From: Datisca glomerata
Taxonomy: Eukaryota > Streptophyta > Magnoliopsida > Cucurbitales > Datiscaceae
DNA length: 64,000 nt
Assembly (NCBI GenBank): GCA_003255025.1
Contig: QANY01008571.1
Coordinates: 1-64,000 of the forward strand
Reading direction: 5' to 3'
The position numbers and the translations under genes are program-made. The notes under the pieces are model-generated. The model was not told the origin of the DNA. It did no database searches and was given only the letters and a program-made list of their open reading frames with translations. How positions within the stretch are numbered: the stretch's first letter is position 1; the number at the start of each line of letters is the position of its first letter. Below are positions 1-10,700 of the stretch, piece by piece.

Positions 1-366
1 AATGGCAGAAAATATGGAACTTTTCACAGCTCCCTTCGTCGTAAAAGCCTCAATCTTTTATGACGATGGAATTTTGAGCTCCCGTAAAAAATCATGCTCA
101 CTTTAGATGAGCAATGTGCATGGACTTTTCTCAAACTAACCCCATGTAATTTTTGCCCTCTACGAATTTCATATGTTTGGATTCCTTGTCGAAGGGTTAC
201 CCGCACTATATAATAAGCATGTGTGATGCGGGTTTCGGAAAAAAAATTGATAATTTGTAAAAGTAAAAGAAAAGACCGTGTAACAATTTTATTTGAAATG
301 TCAACAAACAAGAAAAGACATACATTACCATACAAATTACCGAATTAAGCAAAATATTTTGAGTTT
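1..366. other. Intergenic flank, nothing recognised
   Basis: This is the 3' flank of the minus-strand aspartic protease gene. I see no conserved protein, RNA gene or transposon end. Part of it presumably serves as the 3' UTR and polyadenylation region of that gene, but no clear signal stands out. Confidence 0.5.
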
Positions 367-1692
367 CTATGTGCGGCAATTCGTTCGCCTAATTCCTAGT
401 TTCATGTCTTCCAAATTAAAAATCAAACGAAAATCTAATTGCTGGGAATAGCCTAACCTAATTGTAGGTCCTGCAACATTAGCTTTGGCAACAATTGATA
501 AACATACTGTCTCTCCATCATATCTAAGATAATTATGCCGTTGTAGTTTCATCAATACGTCACCTTCGAATTGAAATGCTAATTTTGGTAAAGCACTTTC
601 ATTTTTACCAGAAACATTGAAGCATGATATTGTCTTATCTGTCATGTTGTCGATAAATGTTCCCTCACCAAGTTGCTCTTCAAATTCTCTTGTAACACTG
701 TGAAAAATATTCTTATCCATTGTTGTAAAGGTTGTGCCTGTGTCAATTGTAGTCCCACCAAAGCCATCAGATCTTGGAAGCTGACTATTTTGTGGGATTC
801 TAATTTTTTTCTGGCCTACAATAATACTTGTAATGATTACATAATAGAAGTCGCGAAATAGAGGATTTGGGCTGGCATGCAGCTTTACAGGGTTAGACAT
901 CATTGAATAACCCGATGTACTCAAACGTAAATAACTAATTTGTTGCTCCTTAAACAGACTACTTGATATACAATAGGAGAAGCCCTTGATGCCAAGTTGA
1001 AAAGGAAGTGAAAATTCCCCACGACCAAACCCGACAAAACCATTACGAGTAAAATTGTAGGTTGAGGAGCAACCTACAATAATATTTGGCAAAATTTTTT
1101 GTTGAATGCTTAAAGTCTCTGTTAACAAGAACCCTTTTATAGATCCCTGGAGGTATCTTATTTTGTATCCAAGTGGTTTGGAACAACTTAAGGCTGACTC
1201 CCTTGCATTACAATTTCGACAAATTTCTTCATATCTTCTGTCGCGAGGATGGAATGTTGACATAATGCTATTGCATCCAGGAAGTCTATAAGAAGATGAT
1301 AAACTTGGGTTGAACAATGGTATGTTTTTATGGTAAGAAGCGTTACCGCATGGAAACCAAGTTAAGCTACTACCAGTATGAAGTACAAAATATAGTGTTT
1401 GAAGAGGAGTTCCAAAGCTAAATGGAACTAAAGCACCAAAACTTTGAGGGAAAATAGGGAGCTTACACGAAACAAATTTTTCTTTCTTTCCTTTCCCGTC
1501 GTGACCATCATCTAGAGAAACAGAAGTACTAAACAAACTAAGATTTTGAGAAGAATGCAAGAGCGAGAGTTTATTGATGATTGAATGAGATATGATAATG
1601 TTGGTGTCTAGATTACTTGCCACGGAGAGAGAATCGAATATGATTAACAATGAGAAGAAATGAAAAAGTGAAAATGTCAATGATTTCTTCAT
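367..1692 (-). CDS. Aspartic protease-like protein (A1, nepenthesin type), first catalytic Asp replaced by His
   Basis: Single-exon gene of 441 codons from the ATG at 1692. An in-frame TTG two codons upstream is not a credible start. The N-terminus (MKKSLTFSLFHFFSLL) is a hydrophobic signal peptide, predicting secretion. Order and motifs follow the plant nepenthesin-type A1 family, most like Arabidopsis At4g16563: a VPFSFGTP lead-in, the first active-site loop near residues 104-113, a flap region with Tyr near 180, GFGRG near 222, SYC near 240, a second active-site loop TIDTGTTF near 315-322, and paired Cys residues throughout. The first loop reads LHTGSSLTW where the family has DTGS: the nucleophile position is His (CAT at 1378-1380), one base from GAT. 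The second DTG is intact. Length is normal and there is no stop or frameshift. It is therefore either a pseudoenzyme (inhibitor, binding or decoy role inferred), a young null allele, or a base error. Family assignment is firm; activity is doubtful. Confidence 0.9.
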   Translation of the reverse strand: MKKSLTFSLFHFFSLLIIFDSLSVASNLDTNIIISHSIINKLSLLHSSQNLSLFSTSVSLDDGHDGKGKKEKFVSCKLPIFPQSFGALVPFSFGTPLQTLYFVLHTGSSLTWFPCGNASYHKNIPLFNPSLSSSYRLPGCNSIMSTFHPRDRRYEEICRNCNARESALSCSKPLGYKIRYLQGSIKGFLLTETLSIQQKILPNIIVGCSSTYNFTRNGFVGFGRGEFSLPFQLGIKGFSYCISSSLFKEQQISYLRLSTSGYSMMSNPVKLHASPNPLFRDFYYVIITSIIVGQKKIRIPQNSQLPRSDGFGGTTIDTGTTFTTMDKNIFHSVTREFEEQLGEGTFIDNMTDKTISCFNVSGKNESALPKLAFQFEGDVLMKLQRHNYLRYDGETVCLSIVAKANVAGPTIRLGYSQQLDFRLIFNLEDMKLGIRRTNCRT

Positions 1693-1741
1693 TGTCAATA
1701 TGTTCCTAGTTTCTTGTACTTATTTTTATGGTAGAGTGCAT

Positions 1742-1750
1742 TATATATAT
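1742..1750 (-). promoter_or_regulatory. TATA box of the aspartic protease-like gene
   Basis: An alternating TATATATA run on the minus strand lies about 50 bp upstream of the ATG at 1692. This fits a short leader of about 20 nt. Inferred from position and sequence only. Confidence 0.55.
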
Positions 1751-2507
1751 AGCCAAAGATTCCTTTTTCTTTTTTTAATACAATTTATTTGAATCCTTCT
1801 CATTGCCTAAGGATATAATACTGAGTAACTTCATAAATTTGTTGACAAATACCTTATCAACTTGGGAAAAGACATGTCCAATTTAGCTTGGATCTTAGCC
1901 ACAATAATCTTACATGCAGCATTTTTCCAATTTTCTCAATAACTATTGGTTCTGTCATTACCAAGATTTCAATTATTGGTGTATTTACGTTGGTCATTTT
2001 TACTCGCTGCAATAAGAAAAGCTTTACATAGACCTGAAAAGATCGATTAGTGAAAATGATCAAATGCCTTTATACCCTTCTAGTTAGTCTCTCTCTCTAA
2101 AAAAAAAAAATTATCTCGTCAAAACTACCGTCACTAGTCATTTGGAAAAGTTAATATATAGGTTTTGTTTTGAATAAGTTGTGTTGATATTGTGGACGCC
2201 CGGCTCCGAACGAATTTCTCATTGCTCATAGTTTTAGAAAAAAAATTGTAATTTTCTTCCAGTCACTTGATTTGAGAAACTTACCACAGAGCATGTCTCT
2301 TCTTGAAAAACTTACCTCAGAGCATGTCTCTTCTTGAGAAACTTACCTCGGAGCATGTCTCTTCTTATGCTGACTTAGTGCTTTGTCCACCTAATGTTCT
2401 TTCATTCACATTCTCAGGCACCATTTGAGACTATATATGATTCCATGGACACCACCTCTTTACCCTACTATCTTGTATAGTTAAATAAGAAAATTTATGT
2501 TAATTAG
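1751..2507. other. Intergenic DNA upstream of the protease gene
   Basis: AT-rich spacer with no credible gene. It contains the 31-bp tandem repeat listed separately and ends at the outer edge of the MULE terminal inverted repeat. Confidence 0.5.
2276..2366. repeat. Tandem repeat, 31-bp unit, three copies
   Basis: Three near-identical head-to-tail units share AGCATGTCTCTTCTT and AAACTTACC. The first is two bases shorter. The array lies outside the MULE, about 140 bp from its left end. Confidence 0.85.
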
Positions 2508-2672
2508 GGTTAATATTATGGGACCGTCATGCACTTTACCTCAAAATCAACTTACCTCTCTAAACTATTTTTCTTCCTAATAAGCCCTCCAACTTTCTTC
2601 ATCCATCAATTTACTCCCGTACTTGAAATTTTAGCCTAAACACCGTTCAATTGATCACGTGCGTTGCACATG
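2508..2672 (+). repeat. MULE left terminal inverted repeat
   Basis: It aligns, with substitutions and small gaps, to the reverse complement of 11482-11637. Matched blocks occur in the same order: TTAATATTAT, CTCAAAATCAA, CTAAAC/ATAAAC, CATCCATCAATTTAC, and a final segment resembling TTGATCACGTGCGTTGCAC. Confidence 0.8.
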
Positions 2673-2699
2673 ACCAAAGAAATATAAAAAATGCCCCTG

Positions 2700-2945
2700 T
2701 TAAAAATTCACCCTCCCCATCCCCCTTCTCATTCCCTGTATTGCTATCCCCCCCCCCCATCTCACCCGCAAGCCCTTCCCCTTCCCAGCTTCACAAATTT
2801 TTCCATCCCTTCTCCTTCTCTCTCGAGTTCGTCTCCTTCTCCCTTCTCCCTCAAGTTAGTCTCCTTCTCCTTCGAGTTCTCCCTCTCCCTCGAGATTTTT
2901 GATTCGCCCATTTCAGTTCACCCAACCTAACCCTAACCAAAACAA
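2700..2945 (+). other. Pyrimidine-rich leader of the MULE ending in telobox-like repeats
   Basis: A strand-biased C/T tract of CTTCTCC and CCCC runs ends in CCTAACCCTAACC, which resembles plant telomere or telobox sequence. Open frames across it are only Pro/Ser-rich low complexity, and I do not read them as protein. A 5' leader of the transposase gene is the likeliest role. Confidence 0.5.
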
Positions 2946-3244
2946 CCATAGCTGAAAAATCCTAACCCTTACCCAAAATTCTAGTTCACTTATTCTTCTT
3001 TTATTTCAGGTAACTCCTTCTTATTCGTTTTGTTTCCTTCTTTGTTATTTGTTGAAATGGGGATCATGTGTTAGAGTAAAATTCATTTTTTGATTTTGAA
3101 TAATACTTTTAAAGAACCCGACATTATGTTTTTCTCTGTCATTTTTTGGTTTGAAATGGGGACCATTGAATTGGAAAGTGGACCAAGTTGTTTTCCTGTC
3201 GTTTCTTAGTTGAGAACTACCCAACAATATACTATTTTTTTATG

Positions 3245-3505
3245 TTCATGTACTATTTACACAGTAGTTTGTGCATTCTGTGAACTATTTACATGTTGTT
3301 TATGTAGTTTAAGACTATTTACATACTATTTAAGTAGTTATGAACTATTTAATTACACATTGTTAATGTAGTTGATGAACTATTTACATGTTGTTCATGT
3401 AGTTTATGAATCATTTAGGTCATATTTATGTAGCTTATGAACCATTTAGGTGTTGTTTATGTAGTTTACGAACCGTTTACATGTTGTTTATGAGCTATTT
3501 ACAGT
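3245..3505 (+). repeat. Degenerate minisatellite inside the MULE
   Basis: An imperfect unit of roughly 35-40 bp, built on GAACTATTTACATGTTGTT and TATGTAGTTTATGAACC, repeats about seven times between the leader and the transposase remnant. Confidence 0.75.
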
Positions 3506-3549
3506 AAGTATGAGAATTTGGCACATATGATTATGTTCTAGAATCTTTT

Positions 3550-3939
3550 TCAGGTATGTCGGTTATCAGATGTGAGTAACATCATGGGGAAAACTAATGA
3601 ATATGCCCTTCAGCAGCTACAATGGGGGACATATTGAGGTATTCGAGGCGATCGATGGTGATTTGTTGTCTATGGTTATATTCCACAATTAGGTAAGATT
3701 ATTAGGCCATGAAACTTGGAAATGTATATGGTATAAGTTTAAAGGAAAGAGACTTGACAAGCTCTTACCTTTAAACTATGATACTGATATCCATAATATA
3801 TTAGCAAGATTGTAGAGTGATATTGAAAGAAAGATATTTGAAGGCATATGCATGCCTCATTAAACTTGTCCCATCTGCTGATCCATGGGACACTGTGGAC
3901 AGGGATGAGCTCATCAGGCCACATCTTATGCACAGACAA
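3550..3939 (+). pseudogene. mudrA-like transposase, N-terminal piece joined to the start of the C-terminal region
   Basis: Broken frames here encode a stretch ending KFKGKRLDKLLPLNYD that resembles the N-terminal region of plant MULE transposases. It is followed directly by a segment ending DELIRPHLMHRQ that resembles the region before the basic (GRPKK-like) motif near the C-terminus. The FAR1-like/MuDR domain, DDE core and SWIM finger that should lie between are absent. Stops and frame changes are present. Translation stops at the target duplication of the gypsy element, and the motif resumes at 9914. Confidence 0.65.
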
Positions 3940-6162
3940 TGATGAGTGTATTTTACACTCATATTTTAAATAATCTTAACCTTATTTTTGTTAGTTCTTT
4001 TAGATTTATTGATTGATTTATGTTTACTTTTGTTTCTATCTTATAGGTTTGCTATTCCATTGCATTTGGAAAGATTTAGAAGTCAAAATTTTGGAAAAAT
4101 CACAAAAAGAACGAAACTGGGCAGGAGGACCAGCGTCGCCACATTGGCAGTACATAACCCTAATGTATAAATAGATTATCTTAGAGATATAAAAGGTTTT
4201 TTGGATGTTTTCTAAACGTGGGAGACAAAGGAGAAGGCTTTTGGAGAGGAAAACAAGAAGATCGTACTCGGAAACGATTCCCAACTTCATTTCCATCCTT
4301 AAAACTAGTTTTTCTTCTCTTTTATCTATGTTTATGAATATTAGTAGAATATTTTCTTATGAATATTAGTAGATTGATTTATGTTTATTTGTGTTTCTAT
4401 CTTATAGGTTTGATATTCCATTACATTTGGAAAGCTTTGGAAGTCAAAAATTTGGAAAAATCATAAAAAGAACGGAACTGGGTAGGAGCGCCAGCGTCGC
4501 CACATTGGTAGTACATAACCCTAGTGTATAAATAGATTATCTTAGAGATTTAGAAAGGTTTTTTGGATGTTTTCTGAACGTGGGAGACAAAGGAGAAGGC
4601 TTTTGGAGAGGAAAATAAGAAGATCAAACTCGGAAACGATTCCCAACTTCAATTCCATCCTCAAAACTAGTTTTTCTTCTCTTTTATCTATGTTTATGAA
4701 TATTAGTAGAATGTTTTCTTATGAATATTAGTAGAATATTTTCTTATGAATATTAGTAGATTGATTTGTGTTTATTTTTGTTTCTATCTTATAGGTTTGA
4801 TATTTCATTGCATTTGGAAAGATTTGGAAGTCAAAAATTTGGAAAAATCATAAAAAGAACGGAACTGGAGGAGGGCCAACGTCGCCACGCTTGCATTCCA
4901 TAACCCTAGTGTATAAATAGATTATCTTAGAGATTTAGAAAGGTTTTTGGATGTTTTTTTAACATGGGAGGCAAAGAAGAAGGCTTTTGGAGAGGAAAAC
5001 AAGAAGGTCGAACTCGAAAACGATTCCCAACTTCAATTTCATCCTCAAAACTAGTTTTTCTTCTCTTTTATCTATGTTTATGAATATTAGTAGAAATTTT
5101 CTTATGAATATTAGTAGATTGATTTATGTTTATTTTTGTTTCTATCTTATAGGTTTGATATTCTATTGCATTTGAAAAGATTTGAAAGTCAAATATTTGG
5201 AAAAAATCACAAAAAGAACGGAACTGGGCAGGAGGGCCAGCGTCGCCACGCTGGCAGTACATAGCCCTAGTGTATAAATAGATTATCTTAGAGATTTAGA
5301 AAGGTTTTTTTGGATGTTTTCTGAACGTGGGAGGCAAAGGAGAAGGCTTTTGGAGAGGAAAACAAGAAGATCGAACTCGGAAATGATTCCCAACTTCAAT
5401 TCCATCCTCAAAACTAGTTTTTCTTCTCTTTTATCTATGTTTATGAATATTAGTAGAATGTTTCCTTATTTCATTATGTTCTAATTTTTTTTATCTAGGT
5501 TTATGACATAGTCAAAACATGATTGTTCATAAATTTTGATTTTTAATTCAATCGATGTTTATTCAGTATTATTGAGTGTTATGATCCATTCTTATTTCTT
5601 GTGATTGTCTGGCTAATTATTGCAAGATTTTGGATTTAATTCTGAGACTGAGAAGTGCTAATTGAGTCTGCTCTTTGTTTATAACACCATTAGAATTTCA
5701 TAAGTTTGTGATATGAATCTAGTGTAGCAACTATAATTTCTTGTGCTTAATGAGTTTCATTATATTGAATATTAAAGAGACGTATGATTCATATTTTTTA
5801 TTCATTATTATCGATGTTTGAGAAAGATTGATAATTATATTAGAGAAATTCGCTATCAATGTTCTGAATAAATTTTAACTGATTTAGAATTACAATTTAG
5901 AGCATGTTTGGTTTGGTGAAATCGAAAACCCTAGAACTTTTAACTATTAAAATTTTATCTTTGTCAAATCTTTATCATTTTAGTTTAATTAGAATTTTAG
6001 TTTAATTAAAAATCCCAAATTTTTATCATTCTCAAGTAGAGTTAAGGTTTAGTTCATTTTAATTACTAATATCAATCAATCCTATCGACGATACTTTATT
6101 TTATATAGAAATTTATTACTTGACAACAATATTGTACACTTGAACAAAAAAAAATCGAACCA
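3940..6162 (+). repeat. 5' LTR of the gypsy element, with a four-fold internal tandem expansion
   Basis: The LTR runs TG...CA. Between about 3990 and 5460 a unit of roughly 360-385 bp occurs four times in tandem. Its landmark TTTCTATCTTATAGGTTTG recurs near 4033, 4396, 4780 and 5141, and each unit also holds TATAAATAGATTATCTTAGA, a promoter-like stretch. The counterpart 3' LTR has one unit, so this LTR is about 2.2 kb against about 1.1 kb. Confidence 0.85.
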
Positions 6163-6168
6163 AGTTTT

Positions 6169-6186
6169 TGGCGCCATAGCCGTGGA
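6169..6186 (+). other. Primer-binding site (tRNA-Asp type) of the gypsy element
   Basis: TGGCGCCATAGCCGTGGA lies six bases after the 5' LTR. It equals the complement of the 3' end of plant tRNA-Asp apart from three mismatches. This PBS is typical of Athila/Tat elements. Confidence 0.8.
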
Positions 6187-6419
6187 TGATTTTGTTTATT
6201 AATATTGGAGTTATTTATTTTGAATTTTACTTTGAGTCTTATTCATTTTATTTACGATTGTTTAATTTTTGTTTTTGAATTTTCAAGCGTTCTCTGTGAT
6301 GTATGAAAAAATTTGGAAGCGAGAATTTGGCTGCCCTTAATTTAGAAAATGAGTAAACTTGTTGAGTATGAAGCATGGGAGACGTTCAAAGAGATGTTGA
6401 GAGGATGACATCATGGACC

Positions 6420-6900
6420 ACAAGGTTCTCTTCTGAGTAACACCGAGAGGAATCCAAAAGAACAAGTAAACGCCATTGAAGCAGAAGTTGAGACAATGGG
6501 TGATGACCTTGCCAAGAGCTCAGAAAAGAAAGAAGGCAAGCCTAAGTCAAAGCTCTTTCTTGATAATCCTCCACCATATGTTCCACCTATTCCATTATCG
6601 GTCTATCAGATATTCATTGGGGATTATTGAGGATGTTTTGGTAAAGGTGGATAAATTTATCTTCCCAGCTGATTTTATTAGTCTTGACATGGTGGAAAAC
6701 TAAGGAATTCTAATTATTCTTGGTAGACCATTTTCAGCTACGGGAAGAACTCTGATTGATGTGCAAAAAGGGGAGTTTATTTTAAGAGTGCAATATGATC
6801 ATGTAATTTTTAATGTCTTCAAAGCAATCAAACACCCACATGATATTAATAGTTGTTTGCGGGTGGATAGTGCAGAATTTGGAGAAAGTAAACCTAGACA
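6420..6900 (+). pseudogene. gypsy gag-protease remnant
   Basis: A gag-like stretch (SNTERNPKEQVNAIEAEVE, then DNPPPYVPPIP) is followed by a retropepsin-type stretch of the Athila/Tat class (EDVLVKVDKFIFPADF, then ILGRPFSATGRTLIDVQKG near 6706-6790). A stop and small frame changes separate the blocks. The rest of pol is absent, so this copy cannot move by itself. Confidence 0.8.
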
Positions 6901-7418
6901 TTACCATTTATTAAAAAACCATCAGTGTTAGACCTCCACCTTCGGTACACTTTTATAGGACAAGCATCCACTTTGCCTGTCATTATCTCTGCTTCATTAA
7001 ATGGTAAACAAACAGACAAGCTGCTGAGGGTTTTAAGAGAGCAACAAAAGGTCTTAGACTGGTCAATTTCTGACATAAATGAAATTCTATAGTCAGTGGA
7101 CAACGAGTGAAGCGTTGATGATCATTATGTCTGGATGAAGGCATTAAAACAAGCGTTATCATAAGGCAACCCAATTATATTTCTGTTATTTCATTTTTTT
7201 TAGTTTTTTTAGTTTTCTTTTACTATTATTATTGTTTTTTTTAAGGTTTAAAAAAACTATGGATGAATTTAGCTCATACACCACTTTCCTCTCAATTGGA
7301 GACAACAAGAACAATAAAAAGACTGACGAGGATGATAGCTCATCATTATTCAAAGAAGTCCTCTCTACTTACTCTTTTTATATATTTTTTTTTCATTGAA
7401 GACAATGAAAATGTTAGC

Positions 7419-7429
7419 TTTGGGGGTGG
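7419..7429 (+). other. Internal polypurine-like tract
   Basis: TTTGGGGGTGG follows a GAAGACAATGAAAATG-like stretch, as seen after the coding region of Athila-type elements. It does not abut an LTR; the LTR-adjacent tract is the inverted one at 8849-8870. Confidence 0.45.
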
Positions 7430-7887
7430 TATTTTCTGTATTTCAGTGTTTTCTTTTGTTTCAATTATATTTTATTTTATTTGCTTTGTGGTCTTAATTT
7501 CTGTTATTTGCTTCATTTTCTTAGTTTTTTAAAACAAATTGGCATTTTTGCTGTAGACAACACGATCACCTATGATGAGATCAATTTTGATGTATTGATG
7601 ATTTCTAGAAAAATGATGAATTTGTGCTTCTGTGTGTTTGAACCAATTGCTGATTTGCATTGTAGAGAATCCCGACAAAATGAGCACCTAGCCTTGAGAG
7701 TTTGATTTTCTTTATGCTTAGAGAAGGTTTATGTGATCTAAGGAATCAAAATGATCTTACTAGAACTCTAGAACTAGTTTGATTGTTACTCGAGGTGAAA
7801 TTAGAGGCTACATTTTACTTAGGACATGATTTAGGTTATCTTTGGACCGTTTAAGTTTTTTAAGCCAACCTGTGCATAATTTCAGAT

Positions 7888-9782
7888 TTTTAATTAAACT
7901 AAAACGATAAAGATTTAACAAAGATAAAATTTGAATAGTTAAAAGCTCTAGGATTTTTTATTTCACCAAACTAAAAATGCTCTAAATTCCAATTCTCAAT
8001 CAATTAACGTTAATTCAGAACATTGATAGCGAATTTCTCTAATATAATTATCAATATTTCTCAAGCATCGATAATAATGAATCAAAATTATGAATCATAC
8101 ATTTCTGTCAAAATTCAATATAATGAAACTCATTAAGCATAAGAAATGATAGTTGCTACGCTAGATTCATAATTATATATAACTTATGAAATTCTAATGG
8201 TGTTATAAACAAATAGCATATTCAATCATCACTTCTCAGTCACAAAATTAAATCTAAAATCATGTAATAGTTGGCCAGACAATCACAAGCATTAAGATTG
8301 GATTATAACACTCAATAATATTGAAAAAATATTGATTGAATTAAAAATAAAAATTTATGAACAATCATAGTTTAGCAATGTTGTAGCCCTAGATAAAAAA
8401 TTAGAACATAATGAAATAATAAAACATTCTACTAATATCCATAAACATAGAGAAAAGAGAAGAAAAACTAGTTTTGAGGATTGAATTAAAGTTGGGAATC
8501 GTTTCTGAGTTTGATCTTCTTGTTCTCCTCTCCAAAAGCCTTCTCCTTTGCCTCCCATGTTTAGAAATCATCCAAAAGACCTTACTAAAACTCTAAGATA
8601 TTCTATTTATACACTAGGATTTGAAAATGGTAAATTTGGAATAAAAAAAAAACAATTAATCCCACACCAGTGACGCGATGCTGGGAAGCCAGCGCCGCGG
8701 TGCTGGCATTCTGTACTGCAAGCATTGAATACCAAACCTACAAGATAGAAACACAAATAAATATGAATCAATAAATAAATCTAAAAGAACTAACAAATAT
8801 AAGGTTAATATTATCTAAAATATGAGTGTAAAATACACTCATAATATACCCCCCAAACTTAAGTTTTTCCTAGTCCTCGAGCAAAATAAAATAAAAAAAT
8901 CAAACAAGATAAACAAAAAATACTAATTCTGAAAAGCTAAAGAAAGAGTGATTTAGTATTTTTGACTAACTAAAATTATCTCAGAGATTGCAAAATAGCG
9001 ATAACCCACGAAAAACTTCTGAATTATGATCATGTGAAAGGGTTAACACAATTATCAACTTGCATTACAACTGGAAAAGTCCCGAATGTATGTGTGTCAC
9101 CTTAAGTCATCCAATCTCTTAAACCCAGACTAGTTTATGCAATCAAGTCTTGTAAAAGTGGATCTGATAATTTATAAATAGATTAGAACTCCATGACCAA
9201 TTTTTCATGCCATTCTCAACTAATATAGACAAACCACAACACTTAGGATCATTAGAACTTTCATAAGCTTGTAATGTATGGCTAGGGTTTTGGGTATGAT
9301 AAAAGATATTCTTTTGGCTCAATCTTTACCCATAGTCAAATGTGCATTCTAGGAATCAACAAGCTTAATTCAACTCTTCTGACAACACCCTCAAACTTGT
9401 CATTCCACCACTTGAAATATTCAACAATGCTCAACCATTCTTTTTTTTATTAATTTTATTTTTTTATCCTTCTCTTTTACTTAACGAGTTTTAAGCTAAT
9501 AGCTCACAAACCAGTTGGTCTTAGGGTATTAGGTGTTAAAACACCCCTTCGAGCTTAATCACTCAAGTCCAAGAGGTTATGAAATTAAACTTATTCACAT
9601 TTTTTTATGTATATCAAAACTTCTCCCGTTCACCCAAATTGTCATAGCTCTAAGAATATTCCTAGAACATTCAAATACTATGGGTAAAAAGGGATAAAGA
9701 GGAGAAAATTTTTATGCGGTTGGAAAGTTGGCATGGGTGATAAAAATGGCTATGTAAACTCAACATGGATGGCCATACTTTT
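7888..9782 (-). repeat. Inverted segment of the gypsy element: most of the 3' LTR plus the preceding non-coding region
   Basis: Read on the minus strand, this stretch gives internal non-coding sequence, a polypurine tract near 8849-8870 (ACTTAAGTTTGGGGGG), then the LTR start (TATGAGTGTATTTTACACTC) and LTR body, matching about 3940-6020 of the 5' LTR. The last part of the LTR (9783-9913) is in the normal plus orientation and continues the LTR where the inverted part stops. Turning the segment round restores the standard order, so it is one inversion with breakpoints near 7888 and 9782. Confidence 0.8.
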
Positions 9783-9913
9783 CGTCATTCTTAAGTAGAA
9801 TTAAGGTTTAGTTAATTTCAATTATTAATATCAAGCAATCGTGTGAGCCTTTTTTATAAAAATTTATTATTCGACGATGATAGTGTACACTTGCACTAAA
9901 GAAAATTGTAACA

Positions 9914-10240
9914 GACAACCTAGCAGACCAAGGAAAAAGTGAAGGCTACAAGAATGATAAATAGCATCCTATAGCACTACTGGAGCATCTGGTATAGGGA
10001 GAAAGCTAAAGTGTGGTAACTGTAATCGACCGGGCCACAATTCAAGGTCATGCAAACAACTTGTCAATCCCAACAGAAAGAAAAGGAGAATCATACACCA
10101 GTCTCAAACAATAAGTTTTATTACTTATATAAGTCATTTATAGTTTGGTTTGATAGTTAAGTTTGGTTTGATTATCATATGTTTTTTTTTCTTCAGGTCC
10201 AAGGAAACTAAGGAACTTCCCAACCTGGCCCTACCCCTCA
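9914..10240 (+). pseudogene. mudrA-like transposase, C-terminal piece with CCHC zinc knuckle
   Basis: After the target duplication the transposase resumes with the basic stretch PSRPRKK, then a stop and a frame change, then KCGNCNRPGHNSRSC at about 10009-10053. This is the C-X2-C-X4-H-X4-C knuckle found at the C-terminus of plant MULE transposases. Further exon-like text follows the polypyrimidine-AG at about 10197. It completes the gene interrupted at 3939. Confidence 0.75.
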
Positions 10241-10379
10241 TAGTCAAGTAAATTCTTTAATGTTTACATAGGTGTATAACATAGTTCCTACCATGCAATT
10301 AAGTTTTTTAATGTTCTTTTCAGGTCCAAAGTGCACCCTAAGTTCAACTTAGGTTCAAAGAGAATCACAAAGAGAATTA

Positions 10380-10700
10380 CAAGTATGTAATTACATTTTA
10401 CTGCTATTTTGCTACTGTTTTTACAGTTTTCCTATTGTTTTGCAGAATTGAGATCGTTGTTTTGCCACTGTATTTTTCCATTGGAATGAGGACTATTTGG
10501 TTGTTGAATTGGGCTGGTTTGGAACTGTTTGTTGCTGTTTTTACCATTTTCCTATTGTTTTGCAGAATTGGTATTAGTGTTTTGCTACTAGAATGAGGAC
10601 TGTTTTGCTGCTGAATTGAGCTGTTTTGAGACTGTTTGCTGCTACTTTTATTGTTTTAATTTCCTATTGAAATTCGGCATTTTTGTTGAATTGGGACTCT
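10380..10700 (+). repeat. Degenerate repeats of TTTTGCTACTGTTTTT-like units
   Basis: Segments containing GTTTTGCAGAATTG, GGAATGAGGACT and CTGTTTGCTGCT recur two to three times with spacing of about 130 bp. The block lies near the right end of the MULE. No coding role is seen. Confidence 0.65.

Larger units (their letters stand above)
3940..9913 (+). mobile_element. Ty3-gypsy LTR retrotransposon (Athila/Tat-like), non-autonomous, internally inverted
   Basis: The element starts TGATGAGTG and ends GTAACA, and is flanked on both sides by the exact 5-bp target duplication GACAA (3935-3939 and 9914-9918). A primer-binding site matching tRNA-Asp follows the 5' LTR. The interior keeps only gag and protease remnants of the Athila/Tat type; reverse transcriptase, RNase H and integrase are missing. 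Part of the 3' LTR and the preceding polypurine tract lie inverted (about 7888-9782). The insertion interrupts the MULE transposase remnant. Confidence 0.85.

Noticed and set aside
24..335. 103-codon open frame, minus strand, before the protease gene
   Set aside because: No domain and no gene-like composition; best read as the 3' flank of the protease gene.
673..1291. Plus-strand open frames inside the aspartic protease gene
   Set aside because: They are antisense to a clear family member and show no domain.
2651..2930. Pro/Ser-rich frames in the C/T-rich tract
   Set aside because: Low-complexity translation of a pyrimidine tract; no signal peptide plus domain layout.
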